Positions 17,612-25,310 of a DNA stretch of 39,536 bases are shown here, piece after piece. Source of the stretch: CAZICM01 sp964537685 (GTDB lineage Bacteria; Myxococcota_A; Polyangia; Polyangiales; Polyangiaceae). The DNA lies in contig CAZICM010000078.1 of the NCBI GenBank assembly GCA_964537685.1, positions 1-39,536 of the forward strand, in the 5' to 3' direction. Made by a program: the position numbers and the translations under genes. The notes under the pieces were generated by a model, which did not search any database, had not been told where the DNA came from, and saw only the letters and a program-made list of their open reading frames with translations. The stretch's first letter is position 1. Every line of letters starts with the position of its first letter.

Positions 17612-19249
17612 ATGGCCCGGCGCATTCCAAGTGAACGGCTCTTTCATTTCACGCTTGTGCCGGCGATCGTGCTTGCCGTTCTTGCGCTGGGCGCTATCGC
17701 GCTTCGCACCACGCTTCAAATTGAAAAAGCCCGCCAGCAAACGGTCTTTGATGCCACGCTTTCGCTGGCCGATGAGCGCGTCGATCGCCTGGATAAGCTG
17801 ATTATCGCGCAGGACAACGTCATTGTGACGCACGCCGAGCCTGCGAGTTTAAACAGCATCGCGAAACGCTGGCTTCCGACGGCCGAGCGTGAAACGCCGA
17901 CGGTGCGCGCGGTCTTGGTGCTCGACATGGATAGCCCGGACCACGAAGTCTTGGTGTTTGCGTCGCGGGCGCCTGGAAGCGAAGACGATGCCTTTCGGAG
18001 GCTGTTGATTTCGCGGCTTTTGCCTCAGATGAATTTCTCGGGAAACACCGAAGAACTAAGGCATTTGCATCAAGTGATCGATCAGCAAAGCCTGCTGGTG
18101 AGCTATTGGCAGCGGAGCTATTTGGGCAAGCGCTATTTGATTGTGGCGTGGCATTACGTGCCGAGGCTGGTGCACGAGATTATGCCGAGGCTTTACCGGG
18201 ATCTCGATCGGGGTCCGAGCCGCATGAACGTGATCGACGAAGAGGGCCGCATTGTCTTTGGTCCGCCGATCAAGGGCGGAGAATTCACGGTAGGCAGGCC
18301 ATTTCCGACGACGCTTTACAACTGGCGATTGCAGATGGCGCTGACGACGGCCGAAGAGCTCGAGCAGAAAGTGGAGCGGCAGCGTTTTGTAGAGCTCTTG
18401 ATGGTAGCGATTGCGGCGGTGGTGGCGCTGGCGGGGTTAACGATCGTGGTTCTGGCCTCGGTGAAAGAGAGGCGATTGGCGGCGCTAAAGAGCGATTTTG
18501 CGGCGAACGTATCGCACGAGCTCAAGACGCCGCTGTCGTTGATTCGGATGTTTGGCGAACTCTTAATGGCCGAGCGGGTCAAGAGCGACGAAAAGCGGCG
18601 GCAATATTTGCAGATCATCGTCAGCGAGAGCGAGAGGCTGACGGCGCTGATTGAGAACGTGCTGGATTTCGCGAAAGTGGAGCGAGGCAAGGCGGCCTAT
18701 GAATTTGCGCCTGGGCATGTTGGGGAATCGGTGGCGAGGGCGGTGGAAGTGCATCGTCACCGGGCCGATCGGGAAGGCATTGAAGTGAGCCTAACGATTG
18801 CCGAGAAATTGCCGCGGGCGATGATTGACGGCCGGGCGCTCGAGCTGGCGGTGCTGAATTTATTGGACAATGCATTTAAATACGGGAAAGACGGCGGGCG
18901 GGTTGACATTGATGTTGTTCGAGAAAACGGAAGTATTGCGATACGGGTCAGCGATCGGGGCCCTGGCATTGATGCCGAGGATCAAGAGCGGATATTCGAT
19001 CGATTTGTCCGGGGGCGGCACGCGACAGAGCAGCGGATTCGGGGGAGTGGCATCGGTTTATCGCTGGTAAAGCATATTGCGGAAAGCCACGGGGGATCGA
19101 TACGTGTGCGGAGCCCCATTGTTGAAGGGAAGGGCACGATGTTTGTATTGATGATCCCGGCGCTTTCCGAGAAGCAGGAAGAAGAAGCGGCAAAGCTAAG
19201 CGCCTCGGAGCCGCAGGAATACGGGGGAGCGGAAACCAAGGCGGTGTAG
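17612..19249 (+). CDS. Membrane-bound sensor histidine kinase
   Basis: A protein of 545 residues. Membrane helices at about 12-32 and 261-283 enclose a sensor domain of some 230 residues outside the cytoplasm, which matches no family I can name. The kinase core follows directly without a recognisable HAMP: HisKA with SHELKTPLS (His302), N box (NLLDNAFKYGK, 416-426), G1 (DRGPGID, 448-454) and G2 (GSGIGLSL, 478-485). The last 25 residues are Glu/Ala-rich and look disordered. It begins 17 bases after the GAF gene. No response regulator is found in the window, so the target is encoded elsewhere. Confidence 0.93.
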   Translation: MARRIPSERLFHFTLVPAIVLAVLALGAIALRTTLQIEKARQQTVFDATLSLADERVDRLDKLIIAQDNVIVTHAEPASLNSIAKRWLPTAERETPTVRAVLVLDMDSPDHEVLVFASRAPGSEDDAFRRLLISRLLPQMNFSGNTEELRHLHQVIDQQSLLVSYWQRSYLGKRYLIVAWHYVPRLVHEIMPRLYRDLDRGPSRMNVIDEEGRIVFGPPIKGGEFTVGRPFPTTLYNWRLQMALTTAEELEQKVERQRFVELLMVAIAAVVALAGLTIVVLASVKERRLAALKSDFAANVSHELKTPLSLIRMFGELLMAERVKSDEKRRQYLQIIVSESERLTALIENVLDFAKVERGKAAYEFAPGHVGESVARAVEVHRHRADREGIEVSLTIAEKLPRAMIDGRALELAVLNLLDNAFKYGKDGGRVDIDVVRENGSIAIRVSDRGPGIDAEDQERIFDRFVRGRHATEQRIRGSGIGLSLVKHIAESHGGSIRVRSPIVEGKGTMFVLMIPALSEKQEEEAAKLSASEPQEYGGAETKAV

Positions 19250-19273
19250 CATCATAAAAGGATCGCTGGAATT

Positions 19274-19289
19274 TGTTTCACGTGAAAAG
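19274..19289. promoter_or_regulatory. Candidate parS site (ParB binding)
   Basis: The sequence TGTTTCACGTGAAAAG matches the widely conserved chromosomal parS consensus TGTTTCACGTGAAACA at 14 of 16 positions. The central 12 bases (19276-19287) are a perfect palindrome. It lies in the non-coding space between the kinase stop (19249) and the next gene. No parA or parB is in the window. In most bacteria such sites cluster on the origin-proximal part of the chromosome. The motif is seen; binding is inference. Confidence 0.6.
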
Positions 19290-19316
19290 GAAATCCCCCT
19301 GCCATTGTCCCCCCCC

Positions 19317-19748
19317 ATGCCAACCCCAAAACGCCTCGTCTTTGGCGAATCCTGCAACTGCCTCGTGGTCGTTCAAAGTTCCGCTTTGCCATCCTCCGAC
19401 GAAGAAGAAAGCTTTCTCCTCGCGCTGGCGAATTATCTCGCGTCCACCTCTCCGCCCCGCATTCTCGTTCTCACCCACGGCGCCGCCCCCAAGCCAGAAC
19501 ACCGTAAACGCCTCGACCAGATTATCCAACCCTATAAAAAACAAGTTAAATTTGCGATTGTCACCGATTCAACTTTCGCCAGAGGCGTGTTGCATGCCAT
19601 TCGGCTTATCGATCCATTCTATCGAGGCTTTTCCACCAAAGAGCTCGAGCAAGCGATGGATTTTCTCGATGTTCCAAGCGCTTCTATCCCAGCCTTATCC
19701 CAAAAACTCGCCTCGCTCGGCAGGGAACTGGGGGAAAGTATCCCATAA
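19317..19748 (+). CDS. Small STAS/SpoIIAA-like domain protein
   Basis: A protein of 143 residues from the ATG at 19317; a TTG at 19305 would add four. Neither start has a clear ribosome-binding site. Alternating strands and helices (RLVFGESCNCLVVVQSS, RILVLTHGAAPKPEHRKR, VKFAIVTDSTFARGVLHAI) and the ending TKELEQAMDFLDV resemble the short STAS-like single-domain proteins common in Myxococcota. No phosphorylatable Ser can be assigned. It may belong with the GAF and kinase genes upstream, though the candidate parS site lies between. Its stop is next to that of the convergent gene, one base apart. Confidence 0.6.
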   Translation: MPTPKRLVFGESCNCLVVVQSSALPSSDEEESFLLALANYLASTSPPRILVLTHGAAPKPEHRKRLDQIIQPYKKQVKFAIVTDSTFARGVLHAIRLIDPFYRGFSTKELEQAMDFLDVPSASIPALSQKLASLGRELGESIP

Positions 19749-19749
19749 T

Positions 19750-20394
19750 CTACGGCCCCCCAGACCACTGCAAATAAATCACCGGTATCGCAATCCCAAG
19801 CAATACAAACAATCCCCCGCGCCCCAATAGACCTTTTCGCCCAGGCAACATAAAAATCCCAGTCAACGATAATAAAAGCAAGCCCGCCGCATAGCCGTCC
19901 GCAATATAGGTCCAGGCTTTCTTGCCCCGGTTCAAATGCAGCCAATTCGCCGCTCTCAAGAGCCATCGAGGCTTTTGCTCTTCTTCCAAGACCTTGCCCG
20001 TTTGCGTATTTACATGCAAGGTCTTCCGATCGAATAAAATCGAAATCTCTTGCTCCCCCTCCCGGTACACTTCCTTGGGCTTGTCCCGGATCGAGAGCCT
20101 TTCCAGTACAACACCGGCCACCGCGTCGTCCCCGCCCTCGAGCGGCCCGCCCAGTTCGTAGGTCCGCGTGGAATTAACAAAATTGGGATCCCAATCCTGA
20201 ATATGATTCACCGCCAAACCGCTCAGCGCGTAAATCAGCGTCAATCCCACCGCGAGATTGCCTAAATCCCGGTGAAAGGCTCGAAGTAGCCCCCGCAGAG
20301 ACCAGCGGGACTTCTGGGGTTTTTGAATGGGTTGAGGCGGTGTTTGAAGGTCTTTCGGCGCTGATTCAGAACTTCCCTCGTCCCGATCAGGCAT
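19750..20394 (-). CDS. PepSY-type membrane protein, probable redox partner of the molybdoenzyme
   Basis: A protein of 214 residues. The start at 20394 overlaps the upstream gene by eight bases (ATGCCTGA); longer readings run inside that gene. A charged N-terminus is followed by FHRDLGNLAVGLTLIYALSG (helix 1) and VNHIQDWDPNF, an outer domain of about 70 residues with VNTQTGKV, then NWLHLNRGKKAWTYIADGYA (helix 2) and a third helix near the end. This matches PepSY-associated transmembrane proteins. Conserved-looking His residues near the helices (FHRD, NHIQ, WLHLN) could hold heme, though this is inference. Overlap with the molybdoenzyme gene suggests it replaces the YedZ/MsrQ-type heme membrane subunit. 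Confidence 0.75.
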   Translation of the reverse strand: MPDRDEGSSESAPKDLQTPPQPIQKPQKSRWSLRGLLRAFHRDLGNLAVGLTLIYALSGLAVNHIQDWDPNFVNSTRTYELGGPLEGGDDAVAGVVLERLSIRDKPKEVYREGEQEISILFDRKTLHVNTQTGKVLEEEQKPRWLLRAANWLHLNRGKKAWTYIADGYAAGLLLLSLTGIFMLPGRKGLLGRGGLFVLLGIAIPVIYLQWSGGP

Positions 20395-21130
20395 AACGCT
20401 CTTCCTTCCATGGATCGGCCTGATTATGATATCCCCGCGTTTCCCAATACCCTGGAGCATCCGCCTTTGAAAAACGAATCCCCGTCAGCCATTTCGAGCT
20501 CTTCCAAAAATATAAATCCGGGACCAAGGCGCGCACTGGTCCACCATGGGGCCGGGTTAGCACTTTATCGTCCAAACGGTGCGCGACCAGCACATTCGAG
20601 GCCGTTCCAATCGATTTGCGCACATTCGATGTATATCCGTTCGCTCCTTCAAAAATGACGTGGCGCGCACTATCCCTCACCTTGGCCACGCTGGCCAAAT
20701 GCGCCACCGTCACGCCTTTCCATTTTGCGTCCAGCACCGACCAGCCCGTCACGCAATGCACATCGCAGACCTGTTCAACCTGGGGCATCGCCAGCAATTC
20801 ACTAAAATCAATCTCAAAAGGATTGTCGACTTCACCATGCACCCTTAGCCGGAAATTGGCCACATTGGGGTCGCCCGGCTCGCCGCCCATCGGCTTCAGT
20901 GCATCGATAATACGCTGGCCCGGAGGCAATCGAACCCGCCCATCGGGCCTCAGCTTGGTGGCTCTAGGATCATCGGCGGCGGCCACCACGTAGGTGGCTC
21001 CGCCAAGCGCCACAAACGCCGTTCCAGCCAGCGCGTTTCTCAAAAATCTCCGGCGCTCCATCGAGCGTTCAATGGCCATCGCCGCTTCGGGATCGTTCTT
21101 TTTTTGGTTATATGACGACAGAAAACCCAT
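20387..21130 (-). CDS. Tat-exported molybdopterin-dependent oxidoreductase (sulfite oxidase/YedY fold)
   Basis: A protein of 247 residues. The start at 21130 has a strong GGAGG at 21136-21140. A twin-arginine motif (RRRFLRN, 26-32) and hydrophobic stretch direct folded export. The molybdopterin domain is the sulfite oxidase type: CDVHCVTGWS carries the probable Mo-ligating Cys126, and RPHGGPVRALVPDLYFWKSS with KWLTGIRF forms the cofactor pocket. The length and lack of a dimerisation domain fit the YedY/MsrP branch. The substrate is not established; methionine sulfoxide reduction is one possibility. It is translationally linked to a PepSY-type membrane protein. Confidence 0.88.
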   Translation of the reverse strand: MGFLSSYNQKKNDPEAAMAIERSMERRRFLRNALAGTAFVALGGATYVVAAADDPRATKLRPDGRVRLPPGQRIIDALKPMGGEPGDPNVANFRLRVHGEVDNPFEIDFSELLAMPQVEQVCDVHCVTGWSVLDAKWKGVTVAHLASVAKVRDSARHVIFEGANGYTSNVRKSIGTASNVLVAHRLDDKVLTRPHGGPVRALVPDLYFWKSSKWLTGIRFSKADAPGYWETRGYHNQADPWKEERYA

Positions 21131-21135
21131 GGTGT

Positions 21136-21140
21136 CCTCC
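21136..21140 (-). promoter_or_regulatory. Ribosome-binding site that fixes the molybdoenzyme start
   Basis: Read on the minus strand, GGAGG stands five bases before the ATG at 21130. It overlaps a possible TTG start at 21145 and argues against it. Confidence 0.8.
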
Positions 21141-21280
21141 GACAAATGGAATGGGCACGCTATGCAGGATAGGGAAGGGCCGCCCGCGTGAACAGCCTGG
21201 AGTTGCTACGCCTGAAAGCAAAAGTGGTTTTGGGAGGAATAGATATTTATCGGGGAGGGAAGATTAGCGAATGAAAACGG

Positions 21281-23416
21281 CTACTTGCCCTTGCTGGTCA
21301 AGGCATTCTTCAGCCCGTACACTTCATCGGCACCGTTTGGCACCTCAATCGACGAACCCTTGAAATCCGAGCCCACCGGTTCATATCCGCCGCCCAGGCA
21401 TTGCGCCAAAAATACTTCCGCCACCGCGTTAAACGCCTTGCGGTTCTCCGGCTGAGCAAAACCATGGCCCTCATTTGAAAAGAGCACATAAGTGACCGGG
21501 ATATTTTTAGCCGTCATCGCCTTTACAATCTGATCGGATTCACTCTGCTTCACCCTTGGATCGTTGGCGCCTTGTCCAATCAACAGCGGCCTCTGAATCT
21601 TGTCCACGAAATTTAAAGGCGAACGCGAATTCAAAAAGGCCCGGCCCTCTTCCGTCCGGTGATCCCCAACCCGTTTGGTGAACATCTCAATCATTGGCGC
21701 CCAATACGGCGGAATGGTTTGAAGCAATGTCATTAAATTGGAAGGCCCAACGATATCCACGCCACAGGCAAAGGTCTCGGGCGTAAACGTCAGCCCAACG
21801 AGCGTCGCATAACCGCCATAGCTGCCGCCCATGATCGCCACCTTTGATTTATCGGCAATCTTCTGATCGACGGCCCAATTCACCGAATCGATCAAATCGT
21901 CGTGCATCTTTCCGGCCCATTCTTTGTTCGACGCATTGATAAACGCCTTGCCAAATCCTGTCGAACCGCGGTAATTCACGCTTAAGACCGCATAGCCCCG
22001 GTTGGCCAGCCATTGATGCATGCTATTGAAACCCCACATATCCCGCGCCCAGGGGCCGCCGTGCACCAAGAGCACCATCGGAAGCGGCTTATCGGGCACG
22101 CCGTTTCCATCCGGATCGCTCGCTTTGGGCAAGGATAGATAATTAACCAGGGACAATTTATCCCGCGATGGAATCACGCGCGCATGCATATTCGTCAGCG
22201 GCAGCCCCATCAGCGCCTTTTGATGCGAGAACAAGAAGGTGGACTTGGGCTTCTTTCCGCTTTCATATAAATAGAAATTCACCGGCCCATTATCGAGATT
22301 ATAGGCCACCGTCCACCATTTGCCGTCCAGCGAGCGGCTAATAATATTTAAATCGCCCTTTTCCGCCTTGAGCAGGTAATCGATATCGGCCTTAATCGAA
22401 TTATCAATCACATGATAGGCCGACCGCTCATAGGTCGAAATCGCAGCCTGGACGGTATTATCCTTGGGATGCATAACCACCCCCTGGATATCCGCCTTTG
22501 CATCCTGGGCGGAGATCGTCGGCTTGCGCGCCTTCATATCCATCCAGGTGAGTGCCGCGGTATCCCTCTGCCGGCTGTCGATCACATACAATTTGTCGCC
22601 GGCCGTATTAAATCCCAGCACGCTGGTCGTCTGCGAATCTTCAAAGGGAATGGCCAAAAAGCTCTTAAACCCGCCTTTGGCATCCGGCTCGAAATACTCG
22701 GTGCTTCCGTCTTTGTTGTTGAGCATGGCCAGCCGGACTTTATAATCCGAATCCGTCATGATCTCGGCATAGCCTGCTTCATTCTTCTGCAATAGCTTCT
22801 TGTCGCCTGTCTTTATATTGATACGATAAAGATCATGCGATTTCTTGTCGCGGTCGTTCAGGCCAATGGTCACTTCATCGGGGACTTTATGGCTCAGGTT
22901 TTCAATCTGAGCGGCAACCCCATCAATTGGCGTTAAATCCTTAAGCGCATTGTTGTTTTTCAAATCGACGCTGAACACATGCCAATTCTCATCGCCCTTT
23001 TTATCGTTGGCATAGAGAATATGGTCGTTGGTATATGCCCAGAATACCCGCCGTATATTGCGCTCCTTCTCCTGCGTAACGGGCTTGGCCGCATTGATAT
23101 CATTGGCCGGCCCAACCCATACATTCATAATCCCATCGACGGCCGCCAAAAACATCAGCCGCTTGCCATCCGGGCTAATCCGGGGACCGGCTTTGTCGGG
23201 ATTCCCAAACAAAACTTCACGCGGAATCAGCGTCTTGTCCTCTCGTGGTACAACCTTGGGCGCCTTTTGCACCACCGCATCGGCCGAAGACTTCGCCGGA
23301 ACAGGATTGGCCTGCGCCGAAACAGCAGGCCCCGCCGGCGTCTCCACCTTCTCTTCCGCGCCGCCGCATGAAAGCAGAACCAGGCCCAAACCCATTGAAA
23401 ACAATCTACGCCGCAT
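21281..23416 (-). CDS. S9-family (prolyl oligopeptidase-like) serine peptidase, lipoprotein
   Basis: A protein of 711 residues with a lipoprotein signal (LGLVLLSC, Cys17), so probably anchored in the periplasm or on the outer membrane. Residues about 70-420 form the beta-propeller part (ISPDGKRLMFLAAVDG, repeated LYRI/LYVI strands). The alpha/beta-hydrolase domain covers about 430-680: HGGPWARDMWG (oxyanion region), GGSYGG with nucleophile Ser532, QGANDPRV with Asp619, and NEGHGF with His651, so the triad is complete. It probably cleaves short peptides. It lies 14 bases after terC-like gene and is probably co-transcribed. Confidence 0.95.
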   Translation of the reverse strand: MRRRLFSMGLGLVLLSCGGAEEKVETPAGPAVSAQANPVPAKSSADAVVQKAPKVVPREDKTLIPREVLFGNPDKAGPRISPDGKRLMFLAAVDGIMNVWVGPANDINAAKPVTQEKERNIRRVFWAYTNDHILYANDKKGDENWHVFSVDLKNNNALKDLTPIDGVAAQIENLSHKVPDEVTIGLNDRDKKSHDLYRINIKTGDKKLLQKNEAGYAEIMTDSDYKVRLAMLNNKDGSTEYFEPDAKGGFKSFLAIPFEDSQTTSVLGFNTAGDKLYVIDSRQRDTAALTWMDMKARKPTISAQDAKADIQGVVMHPKDNTVQAAISTYERSAYHVIDNSIKADIDYLLKAEKGDLNIISRSLDGKWWTVAYNLDNGPVNFYLYESGKKPKSTFLFSHQKALMGLPLTNMHARVIPSRDKLSLVNYLSLPKASDPDGNGVPDKPLPMVLLVHGGPWARDMWGFNSMHQWLANRGYAVLSVNYRGSTGFGKAFINASNKEWAGKMHDDLIDSVNWAVDQKIADKSKVAIMGGSYGGYATLVGLTFTPETFACGVDIVGPSNLMTLLQTIPPYWAPMIEMFTKRVGDHRTEEGRAFLNSRSPLNFVDKIQRPLLIGQGANDPRVKQSESDQIVKAMTAKNIPVTYVLFSNEGHGFAQPENRKAFNAVAEVFLAQCLGGGYEPVGSDFKGSSIEVPNGADEVYGLKNALTSKGK

Positions 23417-23430
23417 ATCGTCTTAACCTT

Positions 23431-24234
23431 TCATTCCGAAGAAACAGAACCCGTTGAAGCATTCTCGGCCGGCGCGGGCTCATATTGCTCGTGCAAGTGC
23501 ACCGGCTTCTGCCGGCTCTTGCGCACGCGCATGTTGATAAGCTCGACCATTAAAGAGAAAGCCATTGCAAAATAGATATAACCCTTATTGATATGCTGCC
23601 CAAAGCCTTCGGCCATAAGCATCACACCGATGAGGATCAAAAAGCTGAGCGCCAAAATCTTCATGCTGGGATGGCGGTTCACGAAATCACCGATGCTTCC
23701 AGCGAAGATCAGCATCACCAGCATAGCGATGATCATCGCGGTAATCATAATCGGCACGGCCCTCGCCATACCCACCGCCGTAATCACCGAATCCAGCGAA
23801 AACACAATATCGAGCACCATGATCTGCACCAGCGTCCACCCCACCGACGCCGTACCGTCTTTCTTTTGCCCGTCTTTATGGTGAATCCCTTCGACTTCAA
23901 GCTTTTCGAAGATCTCGTGTGTCGATTTACCCAGCAAAAACAGCCCACCGATGACCAAAATCAGATCGCGCCCAGAAATAGGGCGAATGATTGTAAACAG
24001 CGGCTTGGTCAGACCCATGACCCACGAAATCGCGAGTAAAAGGCAGAGCCTCATCATCAAGGCCAGAGCTAGACCGACCGAGCGCGTAAAACGCTGTTTA
24101 TCCCGGGGAAGATCGCCCACGAGGATGGACAGGAATACGATATTATCGATACCCAACACGATCTCCATCAAGGAGAGCGTTGCCAGGCTTATCCAGCCGT
24201 TCAGTTCGTAGAAAGGAGCGAGTACCGAATCCAT
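23431..24234 (-). CDS. TerC-family integral membrane protein
   Basis: A protein of 267 residues with about seven hydrophobic helices. The two acidic helices typical of the family are present: LMEIVLGIDNIVFLSIL (about 22-38) and MVLDIVFSLDSVITAVGM (about 138-155). The family is linked to metal (Mn) efflux and to tellurite resistance, and members in some bacteria load Mn onto exported enzymes. The tail after the last helix is basic and then acidic. The minus-strand leader has GGGGG close to the start. No yybP-ykoY riboswitch, which often precedes such genes, is visible in the leader. Confidence 0.93.
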   Translation of the reverse strand: MDSVLAPFYELNGWISLATLSLMEIVLGIDNIVFLSILVGDLPRDKQRFTRSVGLALALMMRLCLLLAISWVMGLTKPLFTIIRPISGRDLILVIGGLFLLGKSTHEIFEKLEVEGIHHKDGQKKDGTASVGWTLVQIMVLDIVFSLDSVITAVGMARAVPIMITAMIIAMLVMLIFAGSIGDFVNRHPSMKILALSFLILIGVMLMAEGFGQHINKGYIYFAMAFSLMVELINMRVRKSRQKPVHLHEQYEPAPAENASTGSVSSE

Positions 24235-24590
24235 AAGGCGCCCCCTTCTAGCACTGCTTTTTCAAAAAAGGCGTCCCAAAGCGTCTCTTGGGGTGTTTTT
24301 TGTTCGATTTTTGTCCGTCCAGCCCCAATTCAACACAATAAGATCGATTTACATGCTTATTGTTGATCTACGGGTTTTCAATTCAATAAAAAATATCTTC
24401 ATTTTGAAAGAGCAGCAAAGCGATAAAAAATTAGTTCAATCCCACTAAATTCCAATTTAATAAAAAACAACAAAAAATCAAACGAGTTGATTTTGAGACA
24501 ATTCGATTGAAGTGGTTTTTACAACCGGCAGGGAAGAATATAATTTTAGGGATTGGAATAAACGATGATTGGATTGGTAAAAAAGCTATC
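24235..24590. other. AT-rich intergenic region upstream of the TerC gene
   Basis: These 356 bases are much richer in A and T than the surrounding genes and hold no convincing open frame. They contain an inverted repeat at 24331-24365 and several A/T runs. The region probably contains the TerC promoter (minus strand). No RNA gene, riboswitch or strong terminator could be recognised by eye. Confidence 0.6.
24331..24365. repeat. Imperfect inverted repeat in the TerC leader
   Basis: CAACACAATAAG (24331-24342) pairs with CTTATTGTTG (24356-24365), leaving a two-base bulge and a 13-base loop. The stem is AT-rich. It may be an operator or a chance structure. Confidence 0.35.
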
Positions 24591-25229
24591 TCAGCCGCCT
24601 GGGCAGGTCAGCGTGATTCCATCCATGGCATTGCCCGAACAGGCATTTCCACACGCTTCATTGGCAAAACACGCGCAATCCGCGTTCCCCATACACGCCG
24701 CCGGATAAGGCAAACACATAAATGTATCGGGAATCCCCTGCACATCCGACAGCGTTTTCTGACAATACTGCTGCCCCTTCGCGCAGAAACCCGACCCACA
24801 GCCAAACATGCCCTGCTCGGCCGGACAGCCGCCCAAAACCGACACATCTTGGCCCGCAGCCTGCGCATCGCAGCCGTTGCCATACACCTTCCCATCGCAG
24901 GCACAGGTCGGCGCGTACAATTCCGGACACGCCTGCGGACGCTTTACACACACGCCCGTGCCATCCAGCGCACCACATTCATCGTTCGGGTAATCGCAAA
25001 ACTCGTCGGCGCCGCACATGAGCCCGCCGATCCCGCCACATTCGGCTCCCGCACCCCCCGCTCCCGCTGTGCCACCTGTGCCAGCGCTGCCACCCATGCC
25101 TTGGCCCCCTGCGCCGCCCGCGCCACCCGAGCCCCCGCCCGAACCTCCACCGCTGCACGCCGCCGACAACAAGGCGCCCGAAACCAAGGCCAACACCGAA
25201 AACCAACGCGATTGAGAATGATTCAACAT
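24591..25229 (-). CDS. Kazal-type Cys-rich lipoprotein with a Gly-rich linker
   Basis: A protein of 212 residues. The start at 25229 has GGAGG at 25236-25240. The signal peptide ends at LLSAAC (Cys25), and a Gly/Ser/Ala linker (about 26-62) follows, as in many myxobacterial lipoproteins. Residues about 94-135 resemble a Kazal module: CPELYAPTCACDGKVYGNGC, then AAAG-type helix and closing Cys. Cys-rich parts on both sides (CGADEFCDYPNDEC, CGSGFCAKGQQYC) may form further disulfide-bonded modules. Kazal modules inhibit serine proteases in general, but inhibition here is not shown. It is a single gene. Confidence 0.85.
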   Translation of the reverse strand: MLNHSQSRWFSVLALVSGALLSAACSGGGSGGGSGGAGGAGGQGMGGSAGTGGTAGAGGAGAECGGIGGLMCGADEFCDYPNDECGALDGTGVCVKRPQACPELYAPTCACDGKVYGNGCDAQAAGQDVSVLGGCPAEQGMFGCGSGFCAKGQQYCQKTLSDVQGIPDTFMCLPYPAACMGNADCACFANEACGNACSGNAMDGITLTCPGG

Positions 25230-25235
25230 GACAAA

Positions 25236-25240
25236 CCTCC
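25236..25240 (-). promoter_or_regulatory. Ribosome-binding site that fixes the Kazal lipoprotein start
   Basis: GGAGG on the minus strand, six bases before the ATG at 25229. It rules out the longer reading from 25277, which would put 16 extra residues before the signal peptide. Confidence 0.8.
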
Positions 25241-25310
25241 AGGAAAAGGGGCCCGCGGGCTCCCTGCCACACCGCAATGAGCAAACAAGAATCGTTCCAA
25301 AGTGCGGGGA

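Noticed and set aside
24264..24301. A rho-independent terminator (CCCAA...TTGGG near a T run).
   Set aside because: The stem is only five bases, and its T run on the minus strand is separated from the stem; too weak to claim.
24235..24590. A yybP-ykoY type riboswitch before the TerC gene.
   Set aside because: The conserved GGGGAGUA element is not visible in the minus-strand leader.
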